Shown: piece by piece, positions 33,841-45,111 of the stretch
How the letters are laid out: each line of letters begins with the position of its first letter
How positions within the stretch are numbered: the stretch's first letter is position 1
Origin: Theropithecus gelada
Lineage: Eukaryota > Chordata > Mammalia > Primates > Cercopithecidae
Length of the DNA stretch: 64,000 nucleotides
Assembly: GCF_003255815.1 (NCBI RefSeq)
Contig: NC_037673.1
Location: 160,620,793 to 160,684,792 of the forward strand
Direction of reading: 5' to 3'
Made by a program: the position numbers and the translations under genes
Notes under the pieces: model-generated
Told to the model about the DNA's origin: nothing
Seen by the model: only the letters and a program-made list of their open reading frames with translations
Database searches by the model: none

Positions 33841-34744
33841 TAAGAGAACTTGCAGCACCTTCATGTTTACATGGAAATTATCATCTTTTTTAGTGTGATT
33901 AACATACCAAATATTTTCTAGTTGATGAAAAGCAATCTTTAATTTCTCAGAAACATTCCCAAATTATTCAACTGATGGCATCTTCCTTTTCCTGAGCATT
34001 ATTTTGAAGTTCAGTTAGCAATTTTAAGTTTATCAAGCTGCATTCATTGACTTTCTGAAGCATTTAATATTTTGGGAGGAGTAGGTTTCAATGGTGATTG
34101 GGTGGTATTTTTTTAAAAGAGGGAAGTCGGGTCGACCTTGTGCCACTTGATAATATATCTCCTAGTGATTCTGATGACTGTACTGCCTCTGTCCTGGCTG
34201 AGAACATTGTTTTCAGCAGCCCTTACATCCTATAGCAGAAAACTGGATTTGGGTTGTTGGCACATTTCCTCAACCCACACAATTATATAAGTTGGTAGAG
34301 GAGGATCTACTTCAGCACAGTCCAAATACCTGTTTGATGTGGCTTATTATGGCACTTCCTATTGGAAATAATGCAACTACTATAGAGCACAGGGCAACCA
34401 GGGTGAGTCCATAGAACAGTGGCAAGGCCTGCGTGAATGAATTGAACAAACTGTAGTGTGGAAAGGCAGTCAACGGTAGGAGAATCCAGATAGAGGATAT
34501 GTGAAAACTTTATGCAGCATTCAGAAAACTAAAGAGAAGTAAGAAAATAAAATAGAGTTTGTTTTCCCAGCTTCAATTTTACAAGCTGCATTAAGATCAA
34601 TTCAAATAAGTTGGTTAAATGGAAGGAACTAAACATCTACCATGTCTGTAAAATCTCCTACCCATCTCTTAAGCATTTTACTTAATTGTCTCTAATCATT
34701 CTAATATCTTTACTCACCACATCCGGCCCAAACAGAGATGATCA
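33841..34744. other. No gene or repeat recognised
   Basis: About 900 bp, unassigned. No RNA gene or exon recognised. Confidence 0.4.
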
Positions 34745-34970
34745 TTTATTTGTTCAACCCATCACTGTGACTTGTAAATGCCTCCAGTATAGCATCTGCT
34801 GTGTTATTCTACAACCACGTCTTTAAGTGTTTGTTTAATGCCCTGGAAAACGATGACCTACTTAAGACAGAGGCTAGGTCTCCTTTAGCTTTATACCCCC
34901 AGTACTTAACTCAGGGCCTGGCACATGATAGGAGGCAAATGTATATGTGTTTAATAACTGAAGTTATGGT
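34745..34970 (+). repeat. L2 LINE 3' relic
   Basis: 'gacagaggctaggtctcctt', 'cagtacttaactcagggcct', 'ggcacatgataggaggcaaa' match the L2 3' end. Confidence 0.8.
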
Positions 34971-34984
34971 AAGGGGTTGAATAC

Positions 34985-35330
34985 GTTTTTCCTGTCTTTA
35001 AGGAGGACCATTTTAGTAAGGAGGTAAAGGCGAGCATACAAATTACTATGTTGTAAGGTAGAGTAAGGTTAGAGTCATAAGAGATTTCATCTAATTAAGG
35101 GGATTTCAAAAGGCTTGGCAGAAAAGATGGTGCTCAAGATAGGACTTAAGGAATTAATAGGTTTTCAACAAATGGAGTGTGTTTGGAGGAAAGTAGCTAT
35201 TTCAGATAAATGAAACAGCACGAACAAAAGATAGAGGCAAAATCTCAGGGAATATTGAGTGAACAAAGCGAAGGCCATCCTGAATAGAATTCATTGTAGC
35301 AATGGCAATTAGATTTTATCTCATAGGCCA
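34985..35330 (-). repeat. L2 LINE relic (antisense)
   Basis: 'ctcaagataggacttaagga', 'gtgtttggaggaaagtagct' and 'cagcacgaacaaaagataga' follow antisense L2 order. It lies next to a sense L2 3' end, so two copies abut. Confidence 0.6.
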
Positions 35331-35499
35331 TATATTACAACTGGTGGAAGCCGCCTGTATTGAAGATCATTTCTGGGCGCAGTCTGAGTTCAGCATGCAA
35401 GAATGTCATAGTCAATTAAAAAAATTGTGGCAATGGATGCAGGAGAATACTATCTCTGATTTAAGGCTCTTAGAACCCACCATTTCTATATAAATGGAA

Positions 35500-35770
35500 G
35501 AATCCTAATGTTTTTCCAAACATTTATTTTGGCAGATACTACATTGACTGTGCCAAACTCCAAACTAGATGCTGAACAAATGTCAAAGTAGCAAAGGCAA
35601 TGACGGCACCTAAGAAGATTAAGCTTCCAATAGGGAATACAGTCATTAAATATTTTCACAAATAATTGTATAATTACAATTGTGATTGTCATCATGAAGA
35701 TCAATGATCAGGTGCTATGTCTTTGCAAGGGAAACTGTCCTGATAAATGGGGTCAAGAAAACTGCCCTGG
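35500..35770 (-). repeat. L2 LINE relic (antisense)
   Basis: 'ccaaactagatgctgaaca', 'aatagggaatacagtcatta' and 'aattgtataattacaattgt' resemble the antisense L2 stretch that follows the L2/MIR-like 3' end. Low conservation. Confidence 0.5.
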
Positions 35771-35963
35771 CTAAGTGATCTGTAAGCTGCTACTGGAACG
35801 ATCCCTCTCCCTAGGTGGGATATAGGGAAATCAGTGCTCCTTGATATCTGTTGGATGTTTCAAGTTTTGAGAGTCTCACATTTCTTCTTATTAATATAGC
35901 ATTCTCACAATTAGTTAAAACATCTTAGAGAAGTGGACAAAAGAGGAGCGTATTTTCTTAAAT

Positions 35964-36152
35964 TAGTAGTTCTCATAGTGTGGGCCCTGGACGAGCAACA
36001 TCATCCTCCCTGGAAAATTGTTAGGAATACATGTTCTTGGATCCTACATCACACCTACTGAATCAGAAGTTCTAGAGTTGGAACCTAGCAAAGATGTGTT
36101 TTAGCAGGCCCTCCTGGTGATTCTAACGCACAGTAAGGTTTGATAACCACTG
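35964..36152 (+). mobile_element. MER5A hAT element
   Basis: Complete ends: 'tagtagttctcatagtgtgg' and 'ggtttgataaccactg' are the family's inverted termini with few changes. Inside is 'acacctactgaatcagaagt'. 189 bp, non-coding. Confidence 0.9.
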
Positions 36153-36236
36153 CCCTGAACTCAAATGCACACTTTCAAACAGAAGGAGGTTTTCAGGAAA
36201 AGGGAGAAGTTTCTTTTAAAGAGTTTCTTCCTCAGT

Positions 36237-36256
36237 AACAACAACAACAACAAAAA
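36237..36256. repeat. (AAC)n simple repeat
   Basis: Six to seven AAC/ACA units in a row. Confidence 0.9.
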
Positions 36257-36919
36257 CTTATAGATATAAATGAAATTCCTCACTAAACACTTAGAAGGCA
36301 CAAAGAGTTTGATGTCAAGACATTTCGATATTTAGATATTCTAAAAAGAGACATAAACATTTGTTGGTGTCTGGTGGTCCATTTGCTTCTTGTGGGATCC
36401 TAGAAAATACGATTGGTGTTTAGGAAAAATTGACTCATCGTGACTGCTGTCTGTAAGATGAAACAGGCTTTTACCTCCCCAAGCTGTAGTATGTTTGTAT
36501 ATGCTCGCTTTCACAAGAGTCTCAATGAAGATTAAAGAACAAACATATTTGAAGAACTTCTGTCACAGTGGAATAGAATGAATCACCACAGTGCCCTGGA
36601 CTGAGCTTCCAAAATGCTTTGGTCAAATGGCAAGCTAAGACAAAAAAAGATTACAAATATCTTACAATTTACAATTATAAATAGAGGATACAGTGAAAAC
36701 TCCTGAAAATATCTTTCCAGCTTGGAAAGCTGTACTTTAGGAAATCTACTGTATTTTAGGAATATAGAAAGAGAGATTTCTGTTTTTACTACAGTACATT
36801 GGTCCAACCGAAGGTGCAGTTTATGAGTAGAAAACTCTGGTGGCCAGAAAATCTGTGAGAGTTGCAACTATTAAAGACATCATATTACAGTTACTCTTGG
36901 ATTATCAATGTCATCTAAA
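36257..36919. other. No gene or repeat recognised
   Basis: Unassigned. A 94-residue minus-strand ORF at 36583-36867 has no recognisable motif. Confidence 0.4.
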
Positions 36920-37440
36920 CCCTTGCTACTCAACGCAGCATCAGCATCACCAGGAAGCTTGTTAAAAATGTAGAATCTCAGACCCCACCTCACATCCACT
37001 AAATCACAATCTGTGGATTACCGTGATCTTTCAGTGTATTAGTTCACTCTCAGGCTGCTAATAAGGACATACCTAAGACTGGGTAATTTATAAAAGACAG
37101 AGGTTTAATGGGCTCACAGTTACACATGGCTGGGGAGGCCTCACGATCATGGTGGAAGACGAAGAAAGAGCAGGGGACATCTTACCTGACGGCAGGCAGG
37201 AGAGAGTGTGTGCAGGGAAACTCCCCTTTATAAAACCATCGGATCTCATGAGATTTATTCACTGTCACAAGAACAGCACAGGAAAGACCTGCCCCTATGA
37301 TTCAGTTACTTCCCACCTGGTCCCTCCTCCAACACGTGGGAATTATGGAGGCTACAATTCAAGATGAGATTTGGGTGGAGACACAGCCAAACCATATCAG
37401 CCAGTTATGCAGATGCCCATTAAAGTTTGAGAAGTACTGA
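36920..37440 (+). mobile_element. MER5A hAT element split by a MaLR LTR
   Basis: 36920-37034 carries 'gcagcatcagcatcaccagg' and 'gaccccacctcacatcc'. The end of the same element resumes at 37400-37440 with 'taaagtttgagaagtactg'. The LTR between them (37035-37399) inserted later. Confidence 0.8.
37035..37399 (-). repeat. Solo THE1/MST-type MaLR LTR
   Basis: Antisense LTR from 'tgtattagttcactctcagg' to 'cagccaaaccatatca', with 'ctgggtaatttataaaagac', 'gaggcctcacgatcatggtg' and 'ggatctcatgagatttattc'. Flanking 5-mers ttcag and gccag match at 3 of 5. The 72-residue ORF at 37149-37367 is LTR text. Confidence 0.93.
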
Positions 37441-37490
37441 TGAATTTACATCATCCAAGTTTGAGAAGTACTGACAGACTTATGTCATTC
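37423..37490. repeat. 34-bp tandem duplication (two copies)
   Basis: 'aagtttgagaagtactga' starts at 37423 and again at 37457. The two 34-bp units agree at 27 of 34 positions. It duplicates the last part of the MER5A terminus plus flank. Confidence 0.85.
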
Positions 37491-37574
37491 TTGAGTTGAC
37501 GCCAGATTTCCATCACATATAGGAAAATTTTCCTGTTGGTAATTTTCCTGCATGGAATTCTGGTGTCAACTCAA
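37491..37574. other. 84-bp near-perfect hairpin (MITE-like or pre-miRNA-like)
   Basis: Outer arms 37491-37514 and 37551-37574 are complementary at 21 of 24 positions, one mismatch being a G:U pair in RNA. An inner 9-bp perfect stem (aggaaaatt at 37521-37529 with aattttcct at 37541-37549) closes an 11-nt loop. It follows directly on the tandem duplication. No family recognised. Confidence 0.6.
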
Positions 37575-38794
37575 AAATCTGTTACTGCATGCTAATCTAA
37601 AAATGGTTAATTGCAAATACTGGCAATAGAAGATATCCTGAGTTTCAACATAAAATCATGAGGAGAAATTTTTAAAAGTCAAATCAATATAAATAAAGGT
37701 ATTTGAAAATTGTTTATTGAGGAAGAGTAAGTGAAAACCAATTGGTCTATAATGTTGCAATAGCTCAATGATAAGGTCTATTTTATATGACACTTCCCAG
37801 GAGATTCCATTAGAGCAGAAGTCAAAACAAATCCCTTTTGCTAAAAGGAAAAGCCTTAGAGGAAGATAAAAGATAATTAATTATACCTGAAATCTGCACA
37901 ATGAACTGAGAGCAATATACCATTGAAAACCAAAGGATTATTGCAGCCTATTAACGGTAAGAATGTCTACTGTACTAGGAAAAAAACCTTAATTTTTATA
38001 GTTTATGAGCATGTTAATTCCCCAAACAGATACTTGGGCGACATTTATGGTAACTCTGGAAAATTTTCCCTCTCTTTTAATACTGGAATTTGCATTTTCT
38101 AATGTTGCATACGTGGTAAAACATTGTCATGGAGGGAGTAAGTTATTCAGAAGTAGATTTACCCTACAATAATATCAACACTTGCATTTCCAAGCTCATT
38201 GATTTTTTTTTTTTTTTTTTTTTACCTTAATGAGTACTGGAATTAGTAGAGTACAAAAAGCCCTATATCGGTTGAAAATCTTCTCACAACTCAATTTAAT
38301 TTAATTTGAAAATAGCTGTTTTACTGTCTCTCAAACTAAATTTAAGAAATCAAACAGAGCATTAACATGTTAATTAATAAGAGGTTCAGTGGGAAGGTAG
38401 GAAATGATTAGTTGCATTACGATTCCTTCAGAATTTCTCTAGGAAACTCATTAAAGGGCTCTTCAGAAGTGCTTTCCTGAAAAGATGACAAACACATGGC
38501 ATATGTTCTCCAGGAATCTCGAGGTGCATGTATAGCCTGTGTCTGGCTTCTCTCCACAGTGTGGAGACTCACAGCTGTGTTCAAAAGGGGACACTCACCA
38601 CAGTGGCATTTAATGAGTGACGCACAGCATGTCCTAGGTCAGACATATGCACCAATTTGGAAGGCAAGAGGTCAAATTCAATGTTTCCAATGCAAAGGGG
38701 AGCGGTTTTCTTTGAGTTGGCCAAGCAAGACATATTCTATGTTTTTCTTCTAGGAATCAGAGATGAGATGAAGAATTCCCTAAGTAACCTACAT
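37575..38794. other. No gene recognised; T21 run at 38203-38223
   Basis: About 1.2 kb of unassigned DNA with a long T run. An 85-residue ORF at 38496-38753 lies in a slightly GC-richer patch without a recognisable motif. Confidence 0.4.
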
Positions 38795-38965
38795 TTTATA
38801 GCTCTTTACATTTAAATTTTTCATAAATATTAACTCATTTGATCTCAGCCACTCTGATAATTACATTTGGTGGGCATAATTCCCAGAGGAAGCAAAGTAT
38901 TGTTAAACTCACTTTACGTGCCCTGTTGCAGGTGGTTAATAAGCTTCAGGTTCTGTCTCTGCCTC
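38795..38965 (-). repeat. MIR SINE
   Basis: Antisense MIR: 'tatagctctttacatttaaa', 'atattaactcatttgatctc', 'gtgggcataattcccagagg'. Confidence 0.75.
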
Positions 38966-39196
38966 ATTACCTTTCTTCCCACATTGAAGCAGACAGGTTT
39001 CCAAAAAGTATTTTAGATGCTTAAATGAATATGTAGAATTTCAGATAAAATATGATTTAGGTATCAGGATAAAAAGGTAGAGGTTATGAAACTAGTACTG
39101 ATCATACAAAGTCTTATATTCTTGCTAGAGGAAAACCCCAGGGTTGGATCTCACCCTGTGCCAGCCAGTGGAAGAAAAACCCAAATGTCCTTTTAG

Positions 39197-39383
39197 CAGT
39201 GGTTCTCCAAAGTATGGTTCCCAACCCATAGTATCAGCATCACTTTGGAACTTGTCAGAAATGCACATGCTGGGGCTCCACTCCAGACCTACTGAATTAG
39301 AAACTCTGGATATGGGGCTCATCCTCTCGGATTTAACAAGTCCTGCAGGTTATCTGATACATGCTCAAATTTGAGAACTACTG
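39197..39383 (+). mobile_element. MER5A hAT element
   Basis: 'cagtggttctccaaagtatg' at the start and 'aatttgagaactactg' at the end are the inverted termini. Inside is 'agacctactgaattagaaac'. 187 bp. The overlapping ORFs are repeat text. Confidence 0.92.
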
Positions 39384-39709
39384 TATTATGGAATTAGCCA
39401 TAAGAGAAAAGTTGAATAGTTGCTAATGAGAGGATTATCTACATGAGATGGGGTCTTTTCTATTTCATTCTCCTTTGAGTTTCTACCACAGAAACCATCA
39501 TATAGCACACATGATATAATTTCTTGAATCAATACACCATTCCTCAAAATATGTTCCGAAAGTTCTTTTAGAATATGTACTGTTTAATGTAGCAAACAAA
39601 TTTTTAATAATAAACAGAGCAGCACAGTTCACTGGATTTTTATAATAATGATAAATGGAGTCATGACTTAAACTAATTGCATGAATAGCCAGTACTACAT
39701 AAGCTAGAA

Positions 39710-39840
39710 CAGCTGTTCTCAAACTCAGCTATTCAGACCTGGCCTGATCATCAGAATTACCTGGAGTGGTCCAATAATTCTGATACCTTCAGTAGTTCTA
39801 AAGCAGGACCCAGAAATGGGAATTTTAAAATGATGCTCTC
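39710..39840 (+). repeat. hAT-Charlie relic, cut by AluY
   Basis: It starts 'cagctgttctcaaactcagc' and shows 'tcatcagaattacctggag', 'aattctgataccttc' and 'acccagaaatgggaatttta'. The Alu inserted at 39841 interrupts it. Confidence 0.7.
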
Positions 39841-40139
39841 GGCCGGGCGCGGTGGCTCAGGCCTGTAATCCCAGCACTTTGGGAGGCCGAGGTGGGTGGA
39901 TCACAAGGTCAGGAGATCGAGACCATCCTGGTTAACACGGTGAAACCTCATCTCTACTAAAAAATACAAAAAAAATTAGCCGGGCGTGGTGGCAGGTGCC
40001 TGTAGTCCCAGCTACTCGGGAGGCTGAGGCAGGAGAATGGCGTGAACCTGGGAGGCAGAGCTTGCAGTGAGCCGAGATCGCGCCAGTGCACTCCAGCCTG
40101 GGCGACAGAGCGAGACTCCATCTCAAAAAAAAAAAAAAA
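39841..40139 (+). mobile_element. AluY
   Basis: Little-diverged Alu with the Y-type box 'gatcacaaggtcaggagatc', many intact CpGs, a 15-A tail and perfect 9-bp target duplications gatgctctc (39832-39840, 40140-40148). Confidence 0.95.
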
Positions 40140-40269
40140 GATGCTCTCTAAATCCTTATATGGACGTATATGTATATAAACACATACACTCCCATATACC
40201 TATATTACTGTTTTCAAGAATTGTGTTACTGTTTCAATTAAACATATAATTAAATATACACACACATTT

Positions 40270-40670
40270 TATTGGAAAATTGGTGCTTGTTCATTCAAAA
40301 ACAAGCACAGAAATTTATAAAAGTGAAACTCCCTCTGTCCCATCTCACTCTGAAGAAGAACCACAATTTATAGTCTGGTAGCTTTTTCTGAGCACACATT
40401 TTTATCTGTGTTAACTCAAATTATGTTTTTTTTTTTTTTTTAACAGAAAAAGGATAAGAATTATTCTACTGTCTTTCAACTTGCAGTTTTCATTTAATGT
40501 ATTTTGGACAACATTGCATGCTGATAGAAAGAGGGCTAATTTATTTGTTTTAATGACTACACAATATTCTAAAATATAAATATATTTAGTCATTTCTCTG
40601 TGGACAGTGAAAACTACAAATAATGTTACAATAAATATCATTTAGAATTTTTTACTGGAGAAATCGTAGA
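40270..40670 (-). repeat. L1M LINE relic (antisense)
   Basis: 'tgactacacaatattctaaa', 'tatatttagtcatttctctg' and 'actacaaataatgttacaat' mirror the reverse complement of L1 3' text (sense 'gcagcattattcataatagc'). A T16 run near 40425 lies inside. Confidence 0.65.
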
Positions 40671-41704
40671 AATGGAATTTGGAAGTGAAGGAAGGAAGTC
40701 TGCACATTTAATTTAAAAATAAAATGAATTGAATGTAAATGATTTTAAGTGAAGGTATATTAATGAGAACAACTCAGAAAATAAATGACCTAAGAACCAC
40801 AATGTTTGTGCAATTGGCCCAGGAGGGTAAAGGGAAGGTAAGTTTTCTGGAGGTTGATCATGAATGATTTCCTCCCATGTCCCTCATACCCATGCTGTGA
40901 GCAGCTGTGTTCCAGAATCTACCTGCATAACCTTATTTAACATCCAAAATCCCCATTCAACATAAATGTAAAGGTAGGATGCTTACATTTATTTTGAGAT
41001 AACAAAAATTTTTACACAATAACTTTTATAACGTCTTAAGTTGACTCTTGTATCTTCTATTTGTGTATAACAAGACAGCAAAAAACAATGAAAGAGCAAA
41101 GCAGAAATAGAGTCTGGCAGTCCTTGAGAAGCAAGAAACTAGATTACTCTAGTTATTTCACCCAACATTTTCATAATTTGATTTATAAAATTTCTTCTTA
41201 TATCTTAATACTACTATGTGTTTTGTGATTTCTTCTGTAAATTTAATGAATAAACCTTAGTTTAATGTTCATAACTTTGTGTTACTTTATAGATTTAAAC
41301 TTACTGTAATAATTCATTTTTAATGAAACAGAATCGTCAATGTCTTTGTGTAGGGTAGTTTAGACAATCAATTTAGAATTAATTTTAGTGTACCTTTTTG
41401 TGTTCTTCTTAAAAAGTCAGTAACTGATATGTTCTTTTATTCTTTTAACCATGCTTTAGATAATTTTTTCAATTTGATTATCTCTATCAATTAGAGAGAC
41501 ACATATACAGTTACAAAGACTGGCAAAATTTGATCATAAATATTTATGCCTCACTTTTACAACTATAGATAATACTAATAATAAGACATGGCTTTTCTCA
41601 AAGTTTTGAGACTCAGCTAGAAAAAAATGTGTACAAGATAGAGATAAAGTAAATTGATTACACACATCTATGGTGTTATGAGATTATGTAAACAAATTCC
41701 TTTA
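40671..41704. other. No gene or repeat recognised
   Basis: About 1 kb of AT-rich unassigned DNA. Confidence 0.4.
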
Positions 41705-41845
41705 ATTTTTCAGCACTTCCATAGTACTTATTCTGTGTCATGCTCTTTCTAAAGAGATTAGTCAATGTATTCCTCCTAACACTGCCGTAAAATAGATGCT
41801 ATTATTAATCCCACTTTATTAATGGGAAAACAAAGAAAAGATGTT
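41705..41845 (-). repeat. MIR SINE
   Basis: Antisense MIR: 'ccatagtacttattctgtgt', 'aatagatgctattattaatc', 'ccactttattaatgggaaaa'. Confidence 0.8.
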
Positions 41846-42392
41846 AAGAACATTGTTGTTGAGCAAATAACAAATCTTGATATTTTAAAAGCATGCTAGA
41901 AAAAAAAATTCTCAGCAGATTACCTAAATGTTTAAAGGGATAAGAAATAGGGAGGAAGGAAGAAACCCCAAAGAAATTAGGGCAATTTTGCCCAGGAAAA
42001 AATGTGATAATCTATATAAAAAGGCATAGCACAGAATAATAAGATCCAATGAATGGTTTGATAAGCCATAATCGCAGCATAATCCCATAGTTTGAGGGAC
42101 GATGTATAAAGATGACTTGGTTAGAATCAACAATGTTTAAAAAAAAAGGTTTCTTTTAGCTCCATGTTTTATGAATGGTTTACATGTAATAAACTTGATT
42201 AGCCTTTGTTGCAAAACACATTCTTTTTCCACCTTCTTTGGGGGATGCCATGACATCAACTGCAAAACATATAATGCAAATTTAGAATATAAACAAAATA
42301 CTCCTTTTTGACAAATCTAATTTCTCAGGTTTATATAAGTAGGAAAACCAGAAAGAGCTGACTTCTCTGCCATTATCTTCCATCCACATGTT
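41846..42392. other. No gene or repeat recognised
   Basis: Unassigned AT-rich sequence left of the young Alu. Confidence 0.4.
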
Positions 42393-42406
42393 AGAAAGCT
42401 TTGTCC

Positions 42407-42696
42407 GGCCGGGCGCGGTGGCTCACGCCTGTAATCCTAGCACTTTGGGAGGCCGAGGAGGGCGGATCACAAGGTCAGGAGATCGAGACCACGGTGAAAC
42501 CCCGTCTCTACTAAAAATACAAAAAATTAGCCGGGCGCGGTGGCGGGCGCCTGTAGTCCCAGCTACTCAGGAGGCTGAGGCAGGAGAATGGCGTGAACCC
42601 GGGAGGCGGAGCTTGCAGTGAGCCGAGATCGCGCCACTGCACTCCAGCCTGGGCGACAGAGCAAGACTCCGTCTCAAAAAAAAAAAAAAAGAAAAA
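42407..42696 (+). mobile_element. Young AluY with 12-nt left-arm deletion (Yc-like)
   Basis: Almost consensus Alu, dense in intact CpGs. Perfect 14-bp target duplications agaaagctttgtcc lie at 42393-42406 and 42697-42710. After 'gatcgagacc' the sequence jumps to 'acggtgaaacc', omitting 12 nt present in standard AluY; from memory this deletion marks an AluYc subgroup. Tail A15 then g and A6. This is the youngest-looking insertion in the window. Confidence 0.96.
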
Positions 42697-42710
42697 AGAA
42701 AGCTTTGTCC

Positions 42711-43734
42711 ATTTTGCTAAGGAAGTTTCAGCCATCTATCCTCTGAAAGTATGAAATTACTGAGTTCAAAGTGGAGAACAGTGTTCAAAGCAAACGTCAT
42801 GGTATTAACTATTTTCTACCTAATAAACTGGAACATAGTTCAAGCTTGAGGTTTACCTAGTTTGGAAGGTGTTTATCAATATCTTGAAGTTTTAAAATAA
42901 AGTATTTCCCCACAAACTGATAAGCTTTCCATTTATAAACAGCCCAGTAAGATAGGCTGCTCTTCAGTGTTTATCCAAACCGGCAGTTTTGGTGTAAAAC
43001 TTTCACTTGCCACAAATGACTGGATTAAGGATAGGTTTAAAACCTGCTTTCTCCAGAAACTGTAATTGGCTCAAATGGAACAATTTGATGCTATCTTATC
43101 GAGAGGGAAACGTCAGAAATTAGGCCTAAGGGGAAAAGACAAGTGAGTATGTGGGCAAATAGAAGGCTTCTGAAAACCTTGCCTTGTATGACCTGTGTTG
43201 GTAAATAGTATGCCACACTCCAAAAAAGGAGGACATGGGTTTTATTATTTTACACAGATGCAAAATTATGAACACTCATCAAGGAAAACTTTCAAGTATT
43301 AGATAGTAAATTAGCGTCTTTCATGTTTTGAGCAAGCAGCACAATATGATGCAGCTGATCACTCTCCTCCTTGAAACTCCTCCTTCACCTACCTTCCAAG
43401 GCATCACATGCTCCCAGACCTCACTGGCACTACCTTCTTCATCTCCTGGGCTGGTCACTCCTGATTCCCCCAAATTCTGCAGGTTGGAGTTCCCCAGACC
43501 TCAGTCTTCTTATCTTTCCTCTTATAAACCATATTGGTTTATTTAGCTTAGAACCAGTCACACTAATATTAAAAGTATTCTAGTTTCTGCCTTTTCTTCT
43601 ACCATGATTTCAGAAATGTATATGAAACTTAGTTAACTTGCTTTATATATTAGGAGACATGAAACCTTTAGTAGATAACGCTTTAGACAATCAAAGAATT
43701 ATAATGTCAACTAATTTATTATCCAGATTATAAT
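42711..43734. other. No gene or repeat recognised
   Basis: About 1 kb. Two overlapping ORFs at 43328-43583 in a C-rich patch have no recognisable motif and probably derive from an L2-like relic ('cctccttgaaactcctcctt'). Confidence 0.4.
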
Positions 43735-43875
43735 ATATCACACTCTGTGCTAGACACATAACATACATTATTTTATTTAACATCAGAACAATCTTTTAGG
43801 GTAGTGAATGTTGTCCCCATTTAACTGATGAGCAGTTGTTCCAAGGTCATGTACCCAGGCATACAACAGTAGATG
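43735..43875 (-). repeat. MIR SINE, first of two
   Basis: Antisense MIR: 'cactctgtgctagacacata', 'ttgtccccatttaactgatg', 'ttccaaggtcatgtacccag'. Confidence 0.75.
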
Positions 43876-44020
43876 ACATTTGAGTGCTTACTCTGTGCTC
43901 TCTGCTACCTTAGCTTCCTAACTTTTGCAATAATCCTATTAGGTAGCTGGTATTATTTTACAAGTGAGAAAACTGATTTAGAAGGATGGCACAACTAATA
44001 GGTAGAATATTTACAGTTTA
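43876..44020 (-). repeat. MIR SINE, second of two
   Basis: Immediately follows another MIR in the same orientation: 'tttgagtgcttactctgtgc', 'aataatcctattaggtagct', 'acaagtgagaaaactgattt'. Confidence 0.75.
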
Positions 44021-44704
44021 ATTTTTTAAACTCTAAAGTTACTGTCTCTTCATGTCAGCACAGTATCTTCTGGAGAGGGAAAGAAGAAACAATGTCTAGA
44101 CAAGGTGCTGGAAAGACCCAGGGAAGACACAGGTGAGCTAAGAAAGCAGTAGAAACTGGGTAATTAAAAGTCAACATAATGGCTGGAAACTTGGCCAAGG
44201 AGATAGAAAAAGAAAGAAAAACCAAAAGAGAGACTGTGTAGATGAACTTTGTCTGTTTACAATTTTGTCTAAGGCCAAATCTGCAGGCTGCTCCCACCGC
44301 ATGTTATTTAAGTTATTAATGTACCAATACTAATAGCTACTGAAATTCTTTCATAAAAATGAAAATCATTTCCCTTTTGATTTGTTAGTTTTTCCTCTTG
44401 GTAAATAAAGATTCATTTTTTAGTAATAACTGACCTGCCCTAAGGGTTCAACACTTTCCTCTGATCTCAAATCTTGTGCTAGGTCTTTAGGTTACAATTC
44501 ATGAAACTAAAAAATAAACAACAACAAAAAAGATTCTCTTACTGTGGTTTCTGCTTTTCTCTTTTAAAGATATATTTTTAAGGTCTAATAATGTTAACAT
44601 GATGAGCTTAGCTAACTGTGTAAGATTGATTCTAAAAATTGTACACTGAAAATATCTTGTAGATATCTAAGAAAGCTCATGTTCTAATTTCTTCATTTAG
44701 TCAT
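44021..44704. other. No gene or repeat recognised
   Basis: Unassigned. An 80-residue minus-strand ORF at 44055-44297 is without motif. Confidence 0.4.
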
Positions 44705-45106
44705 TTTATTAGTTCACTCTCACACTGCTATAAAGAACTACCCGAGACTGGGTAATTTATAAAGGAAGAGGTTTCATTGACTCACAGCTCTGTATGGCTG
44801 AGGAGGCCTCAGGAAACTTACAATCATAGTGGAAGGGGAAGCAGGCACATCTTACATGGCAGTGTAGGGGGCTGAGAGAGAGAGAGAGAGATTGAGAGAG
44901 AAGCGAAGGGGAAAGAGTCCCTTATGAAACCATTAGATCTCATGAGAATGCACTCACTCTCAGGAGAACAGCATGGGGGGAAACTGCTGCCAAGATTCAA
45001 TCACCTCCTTTCCTCAACACACAGGCATTACAGGTCCTTCACTCGACACATGAGGATTACAATTTGAGATAAGATTTGTGTGGGGACACAGAGCCAAAGC
45101 ATATCA
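44705..45106 (-). repeat. Solo MST-type MaLR LTR
   Basis: Antisense LTR: 'ttagttcactctcacactgc', 'gagactgggtaatttataaa', 'gatctcatgagaatgcactc', ending 'caaagcatatca'. Target 5-mers gtcat (44700-44704) and gtcgt (45107-45111) match at 4 of 5. It contains a (GA)n stretch near 44875-44901. Confidence 0.92.
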
Positions 45107-45111
45107 GTCGT

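Noticed and set aside
40289..40314. Palindromic gtgcttgtt / aacaagcac
   Set aside because: A 9-bp hairpin within an old L1 relic; not stable or unusual enough to report as a finding.
42388..42735. ORFs of 74-77 residues on both strands
   Set aside because: Translations of the young AluY.
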